Positions 1 to 7,380 of a stretch of DNA of 29,433 bases are shown one piece after another; the first letter of the stretch is position 1, and every line of letters begins with the position of its first letter. A model generated the notes under the pieces. The model was not told where the DNA came from, searched no databases, and worked only from the letters and a program-made list of their open reading frames with translations. A program made the translations under genes and the position numbers. The DNA comes from M3007 sp038246345 (GTDB taxonomy: Bacteria; Bacteroidota; Bacteroidia; Chitinophagales; Saprospiraceae): positions 1 to 29,433 of the forward strand of contig JBBRWA010000030.1 of NCBI GenBank assembly GCA_038246345.1, given 5' to 3'.

Positions 1-782
1 AGTTGGAGGGTGCAGTTGGAGGCGAGGAATTCGGAGGGGGTGGTTGCGCCCCACATGGCATGGGGCGTATTGCAGACGAAGGTCATCGTTTGAGCAACTG
101 GATCAATTGCGTAAATGGCATTTACGGAGTCAATGGTACTAGTAATACCTAAGTTTGTAGTTGTAATATAAGAAAATGTAGAATCACATGATTTTGAATA
201 ACTTACAACACCAAATGCGACAACATCAGTGAGTGGATATTGGTAAACTACATGGGTCAGGGATAAGTCAGACGTATTTATTTCAATAAGTTCATTATTG
301 ATGGTCGTGCCATACAATTTCCCATCCCGGTATGTCAAATCGCCGCCTAAATCGTACCCAATATAGCCATAAGAGTTAATTTGTCCAGAATTTGTATCAA
401 AAGTATTTAAATCAGGGCCTGTCCAAATTACGCCATTCCCATCACAAACCATGGAGTTTCCAGCATTAAAATCAGCCAAAATCACTAGAGAACTGTCCTG
501 TAAATTAAGTTTCCCAATTTGTTGATACGGAAAACTGTAGTTATAAATAGAAAAGTAAAAATCTCCATTAGGGCATACAGCAATATCATCAATAGTAAAT
601 ATTCCTGTTGTATTTTTTATTTGAAACAGAGTAGAGTCTTTACAAGTTTGGATATCAAAAACCCCAAAGTAGAATATTTCATCAGAGGAGCTAGGCAAAT
701 TTGGTCTAACGTAATAAATTAATTGGCTGTGGACCGTATTGCTCAAAAATACAAAACACAAAATTGGAAGTAGCTTTTTCAT
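1..782 (-). CDS. Secreted protein, N-terminal part (runs off left edge)
   Basis: Reading the minus strand from the ATG at 782 gives an open frame of 260 codons to the window edge with no stop. It starts with a signal peptide (MKKLLPILCFVFLSNTVHS, cut near SQ). The mature part is rich in Asn, Asp, Thr and aromatic residues. It reads as a beta-rich surface protein, with segments such as DDIAVCPNGDFYFSIYNY and LTYRDGKLYGTTINNELIEI that suggest a propeller-like or PQQ/NHL-like repeated fold; this is a guess. The C-terminus is outside the window, so a T9SS sorting domain cannot be checked. Base composition is clearly more AT-rich than miaB or rpoD. I do not recognise a named family. Confidence 0.75.
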   Translation of the reverse strand, partial: MKKLLPILCFVFLSNTVHSQLIYYVRPNLPSSSDEIFYFGVFDIQTCKDSTLFQIKNTTGIFTIDDIAVCPNGDFYFSIYNYSFPYQQIGKLNLQDSSLVILADFNAGNSMVCDGNGVIWTGPDLNTFDTNSGQINSYGYIGYDLGGDLTYRDGKLYGTTINNELIEINTSDLSLTHVVYQYPLTDVVAFGVVSYSKSCDSTFSYITTTNLGITSTIDSVNAIYAIDPVAQTMTFVCNTPHAMWGATTPSEFLASNCTLQ

Positions 783-800
783 GGGATGAGGATTGTGTTG

Positions 801-845
801 ATTATAAAAAAGCAATATTGACAAATGGGGCTCCATTTGTCAATA
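801..845 (-). terminator. Intrinsic terminator after the antitoxin/PIN-stub transcript
   Basis: Positions 816-845 form a perfect 13-bp stem (TATTGACAAATGG with CCATTTGTCAATA) around the loop GGCT. On the minus strand the stem is followed by TTGC and a run of six T. It lies below the PIN stub (stop at 926) and just above the secreted-protein start at 782, so it separates the two minus-strand units. Confidence 0.7.
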
Positions 846-925
846 CCGCAGGATTTTAGCACGGTAAAATTTTACTACTATTTTATTGTGCCATTTCAGG
901 CGCAAATTCAGATATTACAACATAT

Positions 926-1072
926 CTACAAGATTCCGTCAAGCGGATTTAATACTTTCAAACCTGGAATGCCAGAGAAATCAACTGTGTTTCTGGTAAT
1001 CAATTCGGCCTTCTGAACAAGCGCCGTAGCCGCAATCAGTGAATCGCCCAGCGTCATTTTTTTATTTTTCAT
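926..1072 (-). pseudogene. Truncated VapC-type PIN toxin remnant (48 aa)
   Basis: The minus strand encodes 48 residues from the ATG at 1072 to a TAG at 926-928. It contains KKMTLGDSLIAATAL followed by ITRNTVDFSGIPGLKVLNP. This is the typical C-terminal third of VapC-like PIN ribonucleases, carrying the third acidic residue (Asp in LGD) and the TRN..DF end of the active site. The N-terminal part with the first Asp (normally in a LLDTN-like motif) and the mid-chain Glu is absent. Family members are usually about 120-135 residues. The ATG lies 6 nt after the antitoxin stop, where a full toxin would normally start. An in-frame internal deletion joining the old start to the C-terminal third is the simplest reading. 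It should lack nuclease activity. Confidence 0.75.
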
Positions 1073-1078
1073 GGAATA

Positions 1079-1312
1079 TTAATCACGATAGGGTAATTCT
1101 CTATCTTCTCTCGCCGTTTTTTGCCAGGTTAATGCATCGCCGAAACTACTCATATCACTACCTTGGCGGATAATTCTAAGCGCCTCTTCAAGCTCTGGCG
1201 TAATCTTTGGGGATGCATCAATTGTAGAAACCGAGATACGCAATCGCCGCAATAAGGGCAGCAGTGCATCCAGATCAGGCTCATTTGGAATATCTAAAAC
1301 AATTCGGGTCAT
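1079..1312 (-). CDS. Antitoxin of a VapBC-like pair
   Basis: A 77-residue acidic protein (MTRIVLDIPNEPDLDALLPLLRRL at its start, ending in ELPYRD). This short type, with a MTRIVLDIP-like start, a middle helix and a GD.L.WQ...REDRELP tail, is commonly found in Bacteroidota and Cyanobacteria directly upstream of PIN-domain toxins. I recall this from the family and cannot run a search. In such pairs the antitoxin binds and blocks the PIN RNase and represses its own promoter. Here the downstream toxin is only a stub at 926-1072, so the antitoxin may be an orphan or may act on a toxin elsewhere. A TATCTTTG -7 box lies 20 nt upstream. Confidence 0.7.
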   Translation of the reverse strand: MTRIVLDIPNEPDLDALLPLLRRLRISVSTIDASPKITPELEEALRIIRQGSDMSSFGDALTWQKTAREDRELPYRD

Positions 1313-1331
1313 ATTTTCCTAGTATTTGATT

Positions 1332-1339
1332 CAAAGATA
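1332..1339 (-). promoter_or_regulatory. -7 box TATCTTTG of the antitoxin gene
   Basis: TATCTTTG on the minus strand matches the Bacteroidota -7 consensus TAnnTTTG and sits about 20 nt before the ATG at 1312. Just upstream (about 1351-1368) is a small inverted repeat, ACCTA-N8-TAGGT, that could be part of an autoregulatory site. No clear -33 TTTG was found. Confidence 0.45.
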
Positions 1340-1524
1340 AGGGTTTGCACCTACATTTTTATAGGTCATTTGGCGTGTCCTGCTGCACAATGCCTCCAAG
1401 TTGAAAACAATGGCGACTTCTCACTCCCCCCAAATGTTACGCCATAACTTGAGAAACAATGCAAAATCAATGGTAAATATTTGCAAAAAAAACCAACCTT
1501 GCATCCACAAAAACCACTGACCCA

Positions 1525-2547
1525 ATGCAACACCCTTCACTTCAAGATCGCCTATTCGAGATCATCCTGAGCCGCTATCCCCGCCGCGCCGATGCCGTTG
1601 AGGATTTATGCACCTTGCTAAACCTGGCCAAGGATCCCATCTATCGCCGATTGCGGGGCGACACTTTCCTGCCGCCAGAGGAATTGAGCTTGCTGGCCCA
1701 AAAATTTGGCATCTCCCTGGATGCGCTCATCACGAGCAGCAGCGAAAACGTAGTCTGCAATTTCAGCGCCTTTTCGAAAAAAGTGCTGGATTTCTCCCAT
1801 TTTATTGATGGCTTTATCAAAGAATTTGAGCAAATCCACAAGATGCCCAATCCGCACTTGTTTTATGCATCATCGGAGCTGTCCCTGTTTACCTACAACC
1901 TTTTCCCGGAACTCATTTCCTTCAAAATGTACATCTGGGGCCGCACGACCTGGAACCTGGAATCCCTGCGCGACCGGCAGTTCTCCCTCGATTTGGTGAC
2001 CCCACCCATCATTCGCCTGAGCCAGGAATGGTTGGGTCAATACATTCGATTGAACAGTACCGAACTTTGGTCGGCTCAAATCATGGATAACACGCTCGCC
2101 CAAATCGAATACCATGTCTATTCCGGCGGCTTCCGCGACCCGAAAGAGGCCATTATTTTGATGGATAAACTGTCGGAATGGGCAGCCCACCTGAAAGCAA
2201 TGGCAGCAGCTGGAAAAAAATTCAATGTAGGAGAAAAAGCAGAACACGGACGCGGCGATTTCAACCTGTATTACAATGAAATGCTCTACACCAACATTAC
2301 AGGTCTTATCAGCTCAGACATCGGCAGAACAGTCTACTCCGCGTACTGCACCCCCAATTTCCTAAAAAGCACCGATGCCCGCCTCTGCGATTACACCGAA
2401 GATTGGTTCAAAAGCATCACCGCCAAATCGTCCCGTTTCAGTGGTGAAGGGGAAAAACTGCGGGATTGGTTCTTTCGGGAAACGGCTCAAAAAATAGAGC
2501 GGCAGAAACAGCGGCTGCTGGCATATATTGCGGAAAACTACGCTTAA
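1525..2547 (+). CDS. Helix-turn-helix type regulatory protein (340 aa), function unknown
   Basis: Residues 1-70 look like an XRE-type helix-turn-helix: a first helix (LQDRLFEIILSRYP), then AVEDLCTLLNLAKDPIYRRLRG, then LPPEELSLLAQKFGISLDALI, which resembles the end of a Cro/CI-like DNA-binding fold. The remaining 270 residues are alpha-helical with no catalytic motif I recognise, and contain several Trp/Tyr-rich stretches. Architectures like this (N-terminal HTH plus a long all-helical domain) occur in Bacteroidota as single-gene regulators. No signal peptide or membrane segment is present. The gene stands alone. The stop at 2545-2547 abuts the left end of a fold-back element. Confidence 0.7.
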   Translation: MQHPSLQDRLFEIILSRYPRRADAVEDLCTLLNLAKDPIYRRLRGDTFLPPEELSLLAQKFGISLDALITSSSENVVCNFSAFSKKVLDFSHFIDGFIKEFEQIHKMPNPHLFYASSELSLFTYNLFPELISFKMYIWGRTTWNLESLRDRQFSLDLVTPPIIRLSQEWLGQYIRLNSTELWSAQIMDNTLAQIEYHVYSGGFRDPKEAIILMDKLSEWAAHLKAMAAAGKKFNVGEKAEHGRGDFNLYYNEMLYTNITGLISSDIGRTVYSAYCTPNFLKSTDARLCDYTEDWFKSITAKSSRFSGEGEKLRDWFFRETAQKIERQKQRLLAYIAENYA

Positions 2548-2939
2548 CGGTGGACAGCTTCGTTGATAGTTGTTAGTTGATAGTTGTTCGTTTGCACAGC
2601 TTCTGTAATATTGCAGTAAATAGCGTTCCAGTCCCTAACATCAGTCATCCCGTATTTTCATGGTTTGCTCATGTTATTCTAGTAAAGAGGAAACAGGTGG
2701 GGCTATAATTGCCACAACTTATTCGTCAGACCACGAAAAATGGTCGGACGAGGGTCATTTGGTCTGACGATTTTTCATCGTCCGACCAATAAGTATAAAC
2801 AAATACCCAAATTCACCCCAGTTTTCCTTCTAATGAAAATAAGGGATGACTCATGTTGAGTGCTGAAACACAATCTAAAGCGTACGTGCAAAGGCCGTAC
2901 AAACGAACAACGAACAACTATCAACAAAACCGTCCACCG
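2548..2939. mobile_element. 392-bp fold-back (MITE-like) repeat element
   Basis: The two halves of this gap are imperfect inverted copies. CGGTGGAC at 2548-2555 pairs with GTCCACCG at 2932-2939; GTTGATAGTTGTT (2562-2574) with 2913-2925; GTTCGTTTG (2586-2594) with 2900-2908; AGTCATCCC (2643-2651) with 2843-2851, with TATTTTCAT beyond it also paired. The pairing stays in register after one 7-nt offset. The centre holds a double hairpin (2717-2794). No transposase is present and no target duplication is obvious. The 5' end touches the stop codon of the regulator, and the 3' end lies 12 bp before the likely batB start. Confidence 0.7.
2717..2794. repeat. Double palindrome with four GTCNGAC cores
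   Basis: Outer arms ACTTATT (2717-2723) and AATAAGT (2788-2794) enclose four 10-bp blocks, CGTCAGACCA, GGTCGGACGA, TGGTCTGACG and TCGTCCGACC. Each is centred on the palindrome GTCNGAC. Blocks 1 and 3 are perfect inverted copies of each other, and so are blocks 2 and 4. Adjacent blocks (1 with 2, 3 with 4) also pair with one mismatch around A/T-rich loops. The region can therefore form two tandem hairpins or an interleaved structure. Confidence 0.8.
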
Positions 2940-2951
2940 TCTACCGTTAAT

Positions 2952-3959
2952 ATGCCCTACTTTGAATTTCCTGCCCTACTTAACCTCTTTTGGGCCTTGC
3001 CGCTCCAAGGGCTTTTGCTTTGGGTGTACTGGCGCTGGCGACAGCGCACCTTACGTCTATTAGGCTCTTCGGCCTTAGAAGCACGGCTGTTGCTCGGCTT
3101 TTCCACCCGCCGTTTTTGGATAAAAAACCTCCTGTTCGCAGCGGGCATCAACTTGGTCGTGCTGGCCATTGCATCCCCTGTAAGGATGGAAAAGGTACCT
3201 GGGAAGACCCAGAAAAGTGCCGATGTATTAATTGCATTGGACATTTCAAACAGCATGTTGGCTGAGGATGCAAAACCAAACCGCTTGGAGCAGGCAAAGG
3301 GTTTTATCCAAAAATTGGTACCAGCCTTGGATGGCGAACGGATAGGCTTGTTGTTTTTTGCCGGTGAGGCATCCCCGCAAATGCCCCTTTCCACGGATTA
3401 TGAGGCACTGATGATGTTTGTGCGCAACGCAACACCTGATTTTATCACGGATCAAGGGACAGATATCGGCACTGCGGTGGAGCTGGGGAAACGCATGCTC
3501 GAAACAGAAAAGACCGCCGGGCGCGCCATTATCCTCATCAGCGATGGCGAAAACCACGAAGAAAAAGCCTTACAGCGGGTTCGGGAGGCTGCCGCTGCCG
3601 GAATATTGATCTACACGGTTGGCGTGGGTTCAGCAGCTGGCGCAAACATCCCTGCTGGCAGGGGCGGTTTGCAGCGCGATTTCAATGGACAAGCTGTGCG
3701 CAGCGCCGCCGATGCCTCCATGTTGCAATCCGTCGCAAAAGCAGCTGGTGGCCAGTTCCTGAACATTCAAGATGAAAGCCGCACCCTTGAAACAATCAAA
3801 AACGGCGTAGGCCGTTTACAAAAAGGTGCCGTTGAAACAAATGCGATCTCGCAAAAGGTGTATTATTTCCCGTGGATTTTGCTGCTGGCCTTGGTATTTT
3901 TGATTGGAGAGCAGTTGATGTGGTGGAAAAAAAGGGAATTTGATAATTCGATAATTTGA
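2952..3959 (+). CDS. batB: BatB-like von Willebrand factor A membrane protein
   Basis: 335 residues from the ATG at 2952. I chose this start because the upstream in-frame ATG at 2853 lies inside the fold-back repeat and adds a non-conserved tail, while MPYFEFPALLNLFWALPL is a typical BatA/BatB start. Membrane segments are at about 10-26, 57-76 and 312-328. The VWA domain carries the metal-binding MIDAS residues DISNS (97-101), T170/D171 and SDGE (197-200). BatA/BatB proteins belong to the Bacteroidota aerotolerance (bat) operon, where they are thought to form a membrane complex with BatC/D/E and a MoxR ATPase; the exact role is unsettled. batC follows at once. MoxR, DUF58, BatA, BatD and BatE are not next to it here. 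The last codons (EFDNSII) are encoded by the AATTTGATAAT repeat. Confidence 0.85.
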   Translation: MPYFEFPALLNLFWALPLQGLLLWVYWRWRQRTLRLLGSSALEARLLLGFSTRRFWIKNLLFAAGINLVVLAIASPVRMEKVPGKTQKSADVLIALDISNSMLAEDAKPNRLEQAKGFIQKLVPALDGERIGLLFFAGEASPQMPLSTDYEALMMFVRNATPDFITDQGTDIGTAVELGKRMLETEKTAGRAIILISDGENHEEKALQRVREAAAAGILIYTVGVGSAAGANIPAGRGGLQRDFNGQAVRSAADASMLQSVAKAAGGQFLNIQDESRTLETIKNGVGRLQKGAVETNAISQKVYYFPWILLLALVFLIGEQLMWWKKREFDNSII

Positions 3960-3963
3960 TAAT
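3937..3963 (+). repeat. 27-bp module AATTTGATAAT-N5-AATTTGATAAT, copy 1
   Basis: Two copies of AATTTGATAAT (3937-3947 and 3953-3963) separated by TCGAT. The module encodes the last residues and stop of batB and includes the first bases of the batC start codon at 3962. Confidence 0.85.
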
Positions 3964-4636
3964 GTACAGCATGCGTGATATTAGGAAAATTGGACTTTCT
4001 GGCTTTGTGGTCATTTTTTTTGTGTTTGGCGTTTGTGCGCAATCTGCACATGGCGCTTTGCGGAAAGGTGAGGGCAGTTATGATCGTGGGGATTATGCGG
4101 CGGCGGAGACTGCTTATCAAAAGGCGGGCAATGCCATAGGAGGCTATAACGCTGGCAATGCAGCATTTCAGCAAAACAACCTTTCGAGTGCTGCCAATTA
4201 TTACCGGGATGCCGCCAACAAAAGCACCGACGCAGGGGTGAAAGCCGACGCCCTGTACAACCTCGGCAATGCGCTCCTGCTACAAAAAAAATACGCAGAG
4301 GCCATAACTGCATACGAAAGCAGCTTGCGCTTTGCCCCCAATCAATGGGATGCCAAAAAGAACCTGCAAGTTGCCAAGCAGCAAGCCCTCCCTCCTCCCC
4401 CGCCCAATCCTCCGCCACCGCCGCCTCCGCCACCGCCAAGCCCTAAGCCGCAACGCTATTATGTAGACCAGGCCCAGCAAACGCGGGTAAAAGAAATCCC
4501 ACCCAGCAATATCCCACCAGAACAGGCGCGGCAAATGCTCTCCAAAGCAGTACTGCCAGAAGAGCAGAAAAATGCCAAAGCCTACCGGGAATTATCACCG
4601 GCCAACAGACCTTCCCGCCTTAAAAAGGATTGGTAG
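3962..4636 (+). CDS. batC: BatC-like tetratricopeptide repeat protein
   Basis: 224 residues from the ATG at 3962, two bases after the batB stop; a TTG at 3956 overlaps batB and is less likely. An N-terminal signal/anchor segment (IGLSGFVVIFFVFGVCAQ) is followed by TPR-like repeats (GEGSYDRGDYAAAETAYQKA, YNAGNAAFQQNNLSSAANYY, ALYNLGNALLLQKKYAEAIT, about residues 35-135), matching BatC. After that comes an unusual proline tract of about 15 Pro in 18 residues, then a basic tail (residues 160-224) containing IPPEQARQMLSKAVLPEEQK, which is like the conserved BatC end. It is probably exported to the periplasm and acts with BatB. The pair is likely co-transcribed. Confidence 0.8.
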   Translation: MYSMRDIRKIGLSGFVVIFFVFGVCAQSAHGALRKGEGSYDRGDYAAAETAYQKAGNAIGGYNAGNAAFQQNNLSSAANYYRDAANKSTDAGVKADALYNLGNALLLQKKYAEAITAYESSLRFAPNQWDAKKNLQVAKQQALPPPPPNPPPPPPPPPPSPKPQRYYVDQAQQTRVKEIPPSNIPPEQARQMLSKAVLPEEQKNAKAYRELSPANRPSRLKKDW

Positions 4637-4698
4637 CCATTGCTGACATTTTGTGTAGTTTGAGGTGACAATCTGGCATTTTTTCAGAAAAGAAGCCG

Positions 4699-4706
4699 TA
4701 CTTTTG
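4699..4706 (+). promoter_or_regulatory. -7 box TACTTTTG upstream of miaB
   Basis: TACTTTTG fits the Bacteroidota -7 consensus TAnnTTTG and lies 43 nt before the miaB ATG, in the 113-bp gap after batC. This suggests miaB has its own promoter. No clean -33 TTTG is seen. Confidence 0.45.
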
Positions 4707-4749
4707 CGCTCTATTTCCGAGCTGCACCGCCGGACTACAACTTGAAAAG

Positions 4750-6186
4750 ATGCTCTACGATTCGAATCCAACCCTGGAAGGGGTCAAAACCATAGACGAA
4801 GCCAAGCAAGGCACGGTGTTTTTTAAAGAACACGCCATAACGAGCAAAACGCCGGGGCTCAAGCATTTCTACATCGAAAGCTATGGCTGCGCGATGAATT
4901 TTTCGGATTCCGAGATCGTCGCCAGCATTCTGGGCGACATTGGCTATGCCGCCACCCGCAACATCGAAGAAAGCGACCTCATCCTCGTCAATACTTGTTC
5001 TATTCGCGAAAAAGCGGAAGAAACCGTGCGCAAACGCCTGAAAGTGTTTGCCAAAATCAAAAAAGCCCGTCCCGATATTAAAGTTGGCGTGCTGGGCTGT
5101 ATGGCCGAGCGCTTGAAAAAGCAGTGGCTGGAGGAAGAGAAACTCGTCGACCTGGTGGTTGGCCCCGATGCCTACCGCGACTTGCCCAACCTCATTGGCG
5201 CAGCTGAAGATGGTGGCCGCATGGTGAACGTTTTGTTGAGCCGGGAAGAAACCTACGCCGATATCAGCCCGGTACGGCTCGACTCCAATGGCGTTGCCGC
5301 TTTTATCTCCATCATGCGCGGGTGTGACAACATGTGCTCCTTCTGCGTGGTACCGTTCACCCGCGGCCGCGAGCGCTCCCGCGAGCCTTTCAGCATTGTA
5401 GCGGAAGCCAACGACCTGTTCCAAAAAGGATACAGAGAAGTTACCTTGCTCGGCCAAAACGTCGATTCCTACAAATGGGACAACCCGGAAACCAACGAAC
5501 ACACCGACTTTGCCGACCTGCTGACCATGACCGCTGCCGTTCACCCCGACCTGCGGGTGCGCTTCAGCACCAGTCACCCGAAAGACATGACGGACAAAGT
5601 GCTGCACACCATGGCCGCGCACGAAAATATCTGCAAGTACGTTCACTTGCCGGTGCAATCGGGCAACTCGCGGATACTGGAGATGATGAACCGCACCTAC
5701 GACCGCGCCTGGTATATGGGGCGGATAGAGAGCATCCGCCGCATCATGCCCGATGCTGCTGTGTCGAGCGATATCATCACCGGGTTTTGTTCCGAAACCG
5801 AAGAAGAACACCAGGACACCCTTTCCATGATTGAGTGGGCCGAGTATTCCATGTCCTATATGTTTTCCTATTCCGAACGGCCTGGCACACTCGCTGCCCG
5901 TAAATACGCCGATGACGTGCCGGAGGAAGTGAAAAAACGCCGCCTCAGTGAAATCATCCGCTTGCAGGCCCATGTTGCGTTGCAGCACAACAAACGGGAC
6001 ATCGGCCAAACATACAAGGTGCTGATAGAGCGCGATTCCAAGAAATCAGCAGACGATTTTTGTGGCCGGAATTCTCAGAATAAAATGTGCGTATTCCCCA
6101 AAAAGGAAGGCTTGAAGCCGGGAGATTATGTGACGGTTAATATTCACGATGTTTCGAGTGCTACATTACTTGGAAGGATTGTCTAA
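4750..6186 (+). CDS. miaB: tRNA-2-methylthio-N6-dimethylallyladenosine synthase
   Basis: 478 residues. MiaB is a radical-SAM methylthiotransferase that converts i6A37 to ms2i6A37 in tRNAs reading UNN codons. The N-terminal UPF0004 domain has the cluster-binding cysteines C47 (YGCAMN), C83 (NTCSIREKA) and C117 (LGCMAE). The radical SAM domain has C192-x3-C196-x2-C199 (RGCDNMCSFC). Further family motifs are LLGQNVDSY, FSTSHPKD, HLPVQSGN and DIITGFCSETEEEH. The last 65 residues form the TRAM RNA-binding domain. The length fits Bacteroidota MiaB, with an N-terminal extension of about 38 residues before the conserved core. In many Bacteroidota miaB is followed directly by a sigma-54 activator; here two short genes lie between them. 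Confidence 0.97.
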   Translation: MLYDSNPTLEGVKTIDEAKQGTVFFKEHAITSKTPGLKHFYIESYGCAMNFSDSEIVASILGDIGYAATRNIEESDLILVNTCSIREKAEETVRKRLKVFAKIKKARPDIKVGVLGCMAERLKKQWLEEEKLVDLVVGPDAYRDLPNLIGAAEDGGRMVNVLLSREETYADISPVRLDSNGVAAFISIMRGCDNMCSFCVVPFTRGRERSREPFSIVAEANDLFQKGYREVTLLGQNVDSYKWDNPETNEHTDFADLLTMTAAVHPDLRVRFSTSHPKDMTDKVLHTMAAHENICKYVHLPVQSGNSRILEMMNRTYDRAWYMGRIESIRRIMPDAAVSSDIITGFCSETEEEHQDTLSMIEWAEYSMSYMFSYSERPGTLAARKYADDVPEEVKKRRLSEIIRLQAHVALQHNKRDIGQTYKVLIERDSKKSADDFCGRNSQNKMCVFPKKEGLKPGDYVTVNIHDVSSATLLGRIV

Positions 6187-6196
6187 CACGAAATGT

Positions 6197-6919
6197 ATGA
6201 AATACCTGATCCCTATTTGCCTGTTATTTGCCTTGAACACCTTAAAAAGCCAGAGCTTGTGGGTGAAGGGATATGTGGGTATTACAAATGAGCCGGAACT
6301 AACACTAATTAAGAGTCTTGACCCAAGATTTATATACGTGCAAAACCGCAGTAACTCCAGGTTTTTTGCCATGCCTTCCATTGTATTTGAATTAAATGAA
6401 AAGTCCTTTTTGGAATTGGGCTTTACATGGTCAAATAGAAGCAATAATCAAATTTTTTCGATTTTGAATGTGCCGCCAAATGACTCTGTAGCTGGAGTTA
6501 CCTTGGGAGATACCAAATCTTCACTTTTTGGAATGCAATTTGATTACAACCAACGCTTCAGTAAAAATGAGCAAAAGCGTTGGCAAACCTTCGTAGGCTT
6601 ATCTTTAAATATCCATAAGTCAAAATTCGATTTTATGTCGGACTTACCCTATGTTATCTCCACAAAAGCGGATTATGTAGGCGCAAAAATTGGAATAGTA
6701 CCTAGAGCCCAATTTCAATGGACGAAAAATCTTCTGCTGGATATAAGCGGGAATTTATTTTTATTCAGTGGCGAACATCAAAAAACAATGGGATATGGAA
6801 CTGTAGGCACATTTGTTGGGAGCTTGGTAGAATTCAATTTTTTGAGTGGCTTTTATTTGAGGGTAGGATTGGCCTGGAGAATTGGCGAGAAAGCAGCAAG
6901 TGCCGTAACCACCAAATAG
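6197..6919 (+). CDS. Putative outer-membrane beta-barrel protein
   Basis: 240 residues from the ATG at 6197, which starts a clear signal peptide (MKYLIPICLLFALNTLKSQ, cut after Ser-Gln). An upstream start at 6149 overlaps miaB and adds a non-signal tail. The mature part alternates polar and aromatic residues in strands of 9-11 (FLELGFTWSNRS, LFGMQFDYNQRF, RWQTFVGLSLNI, AQFQWTKNLLLDISGNLFLF, GFYLRVGLAWRIG), typical of 8- to 10-stranded outer-membrane barrels. The last strand is followed by about ten residues instead of ending in Phe. No specific family is recognised. It is AT-rich compared with miaB and starts 10 bp after it, so it is probably an accessory insertion into a conserved gene order. 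Confidence 0.65.
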   Translation: MKYLIPICLLFALNTLKSQSLWVKGYVGITNEPELTLIKSLDPRFIYVQNRSNSRFFAMPSIVFELNEKSFLELGFTWSNRSNNQIFSILNVPPNDSVAGVTLGDTKSSLFGMQFDYNQRFSKNEQKRWQTFVGLSLNIHKSKFDFMSDLPYVISTKADYVGAKIGIVPRAQFQWTKNLLLDISGNLFLFSGEHQKTMGYGTVGTFVGSLVEFNFLSGFYLRVGLAWRIGEKAASAVTTK

Positions 6920-6947
6920 TTATCAAAATATTTAAACCTTCAATATC

Positions 6948-7334
6948 ATGAAATTTCAAACAATTGCCTTTCTAGCCATCCTCCTCTTCGCCTGCAAATC
7001 CGAGCCGAAAATAAACCCCGAACTCCTCATCGGCACCTGGAATGGTGTGGACTGGAAAGTAAAAGGCGTATCATCAGGCAGAGACGCTGATTCGGTGTTC
7101 TTTGTGTTCGCGCCTTTCTCTGACAAACTAATGAACGAAGGCACCTACATCGCCGCCTTTGGCGACCAAAAAGAAAAAGGTTCCTACAAATTGACAGGCG
7201 ACAAACTCTACACCACCGCAGAGGATAAAGTCGAAAAAGTGGTTCGGATCGTCCACGTCAATGCCGATACCTTGGTACTAGGCATGAACCGCATGGGCCA
7301 GGAAGAAGAGCTGATCCTCATAGAAAAGCACTAA
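6948..7334 (+). CDS. Small lipoprotein, lipocalin-like
   Basis: 128 residues. The signal peptide ends in a lipobox (AILLFACKS) with Cys16 as the lipidation site. The mature part starts LLIGTWNGVDWKV and runs through strands such as GTYIAAFGDQKEKGSYKLTG, KLYTTAEDK and DTLVLGMNRMGQEEELILI. This resembles the lipocalin-like small lipoproteins common in Bacteroidota (a GTW start, then an eight-strand meander). It starts 28 bp after the barrel-protein gene, so the two may be co-transcribed. The ligand is unknown. Confidence 0.7.
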   Translation: MKFQTIAFLAILLFACKSEPKINPELLIGTWNGVDWKVKGVSSGRDADSVFFVFAPFSDKLMNEGTYIAAFGDQKEKGSYKLTGDKLYTTAEDKVEKVVRIVHVNADTLVLGMNRMGQEEELILIEKH

Positions 7335-7347
7335 CCACAATTTTCAC

Positions 7348-7374
7348 ATTATCAAATTAACTAATTATCAAATT
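7348..7374 (-). repeat. 27-bp module, copy 2 (reverse orientation)
   Basis: ATTATCAAATT (7348-7358), AACTA, ATTATCAAATT (7364-7374): the reverse complement of the module at 3937. It ends 6 bp before the TTG start of the sigma-54 activator, where a leader or ribosome-binding region would be. Confidence 0.85.
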
Positions 7375-7380
7375 AATAAT

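Noticed and set aside
825..1016. 63-codon plus-strand frame next to the PIN stub
   Set aside because: Overlaps the terminator stem and the minus-strand PIN remnant, which has recognisable family motifs.
1870..2247. 125-codon minus-strand frame opposite the HTH gene
   Set aside because: No family signature; antisense shadow.
4735..6009. 424-codon minus-strand frame opposite miaB
   Set aside because: It is the antisense of miaB, made of repeated His/Val/Phe/Gly without any domain, and miaB is certain.
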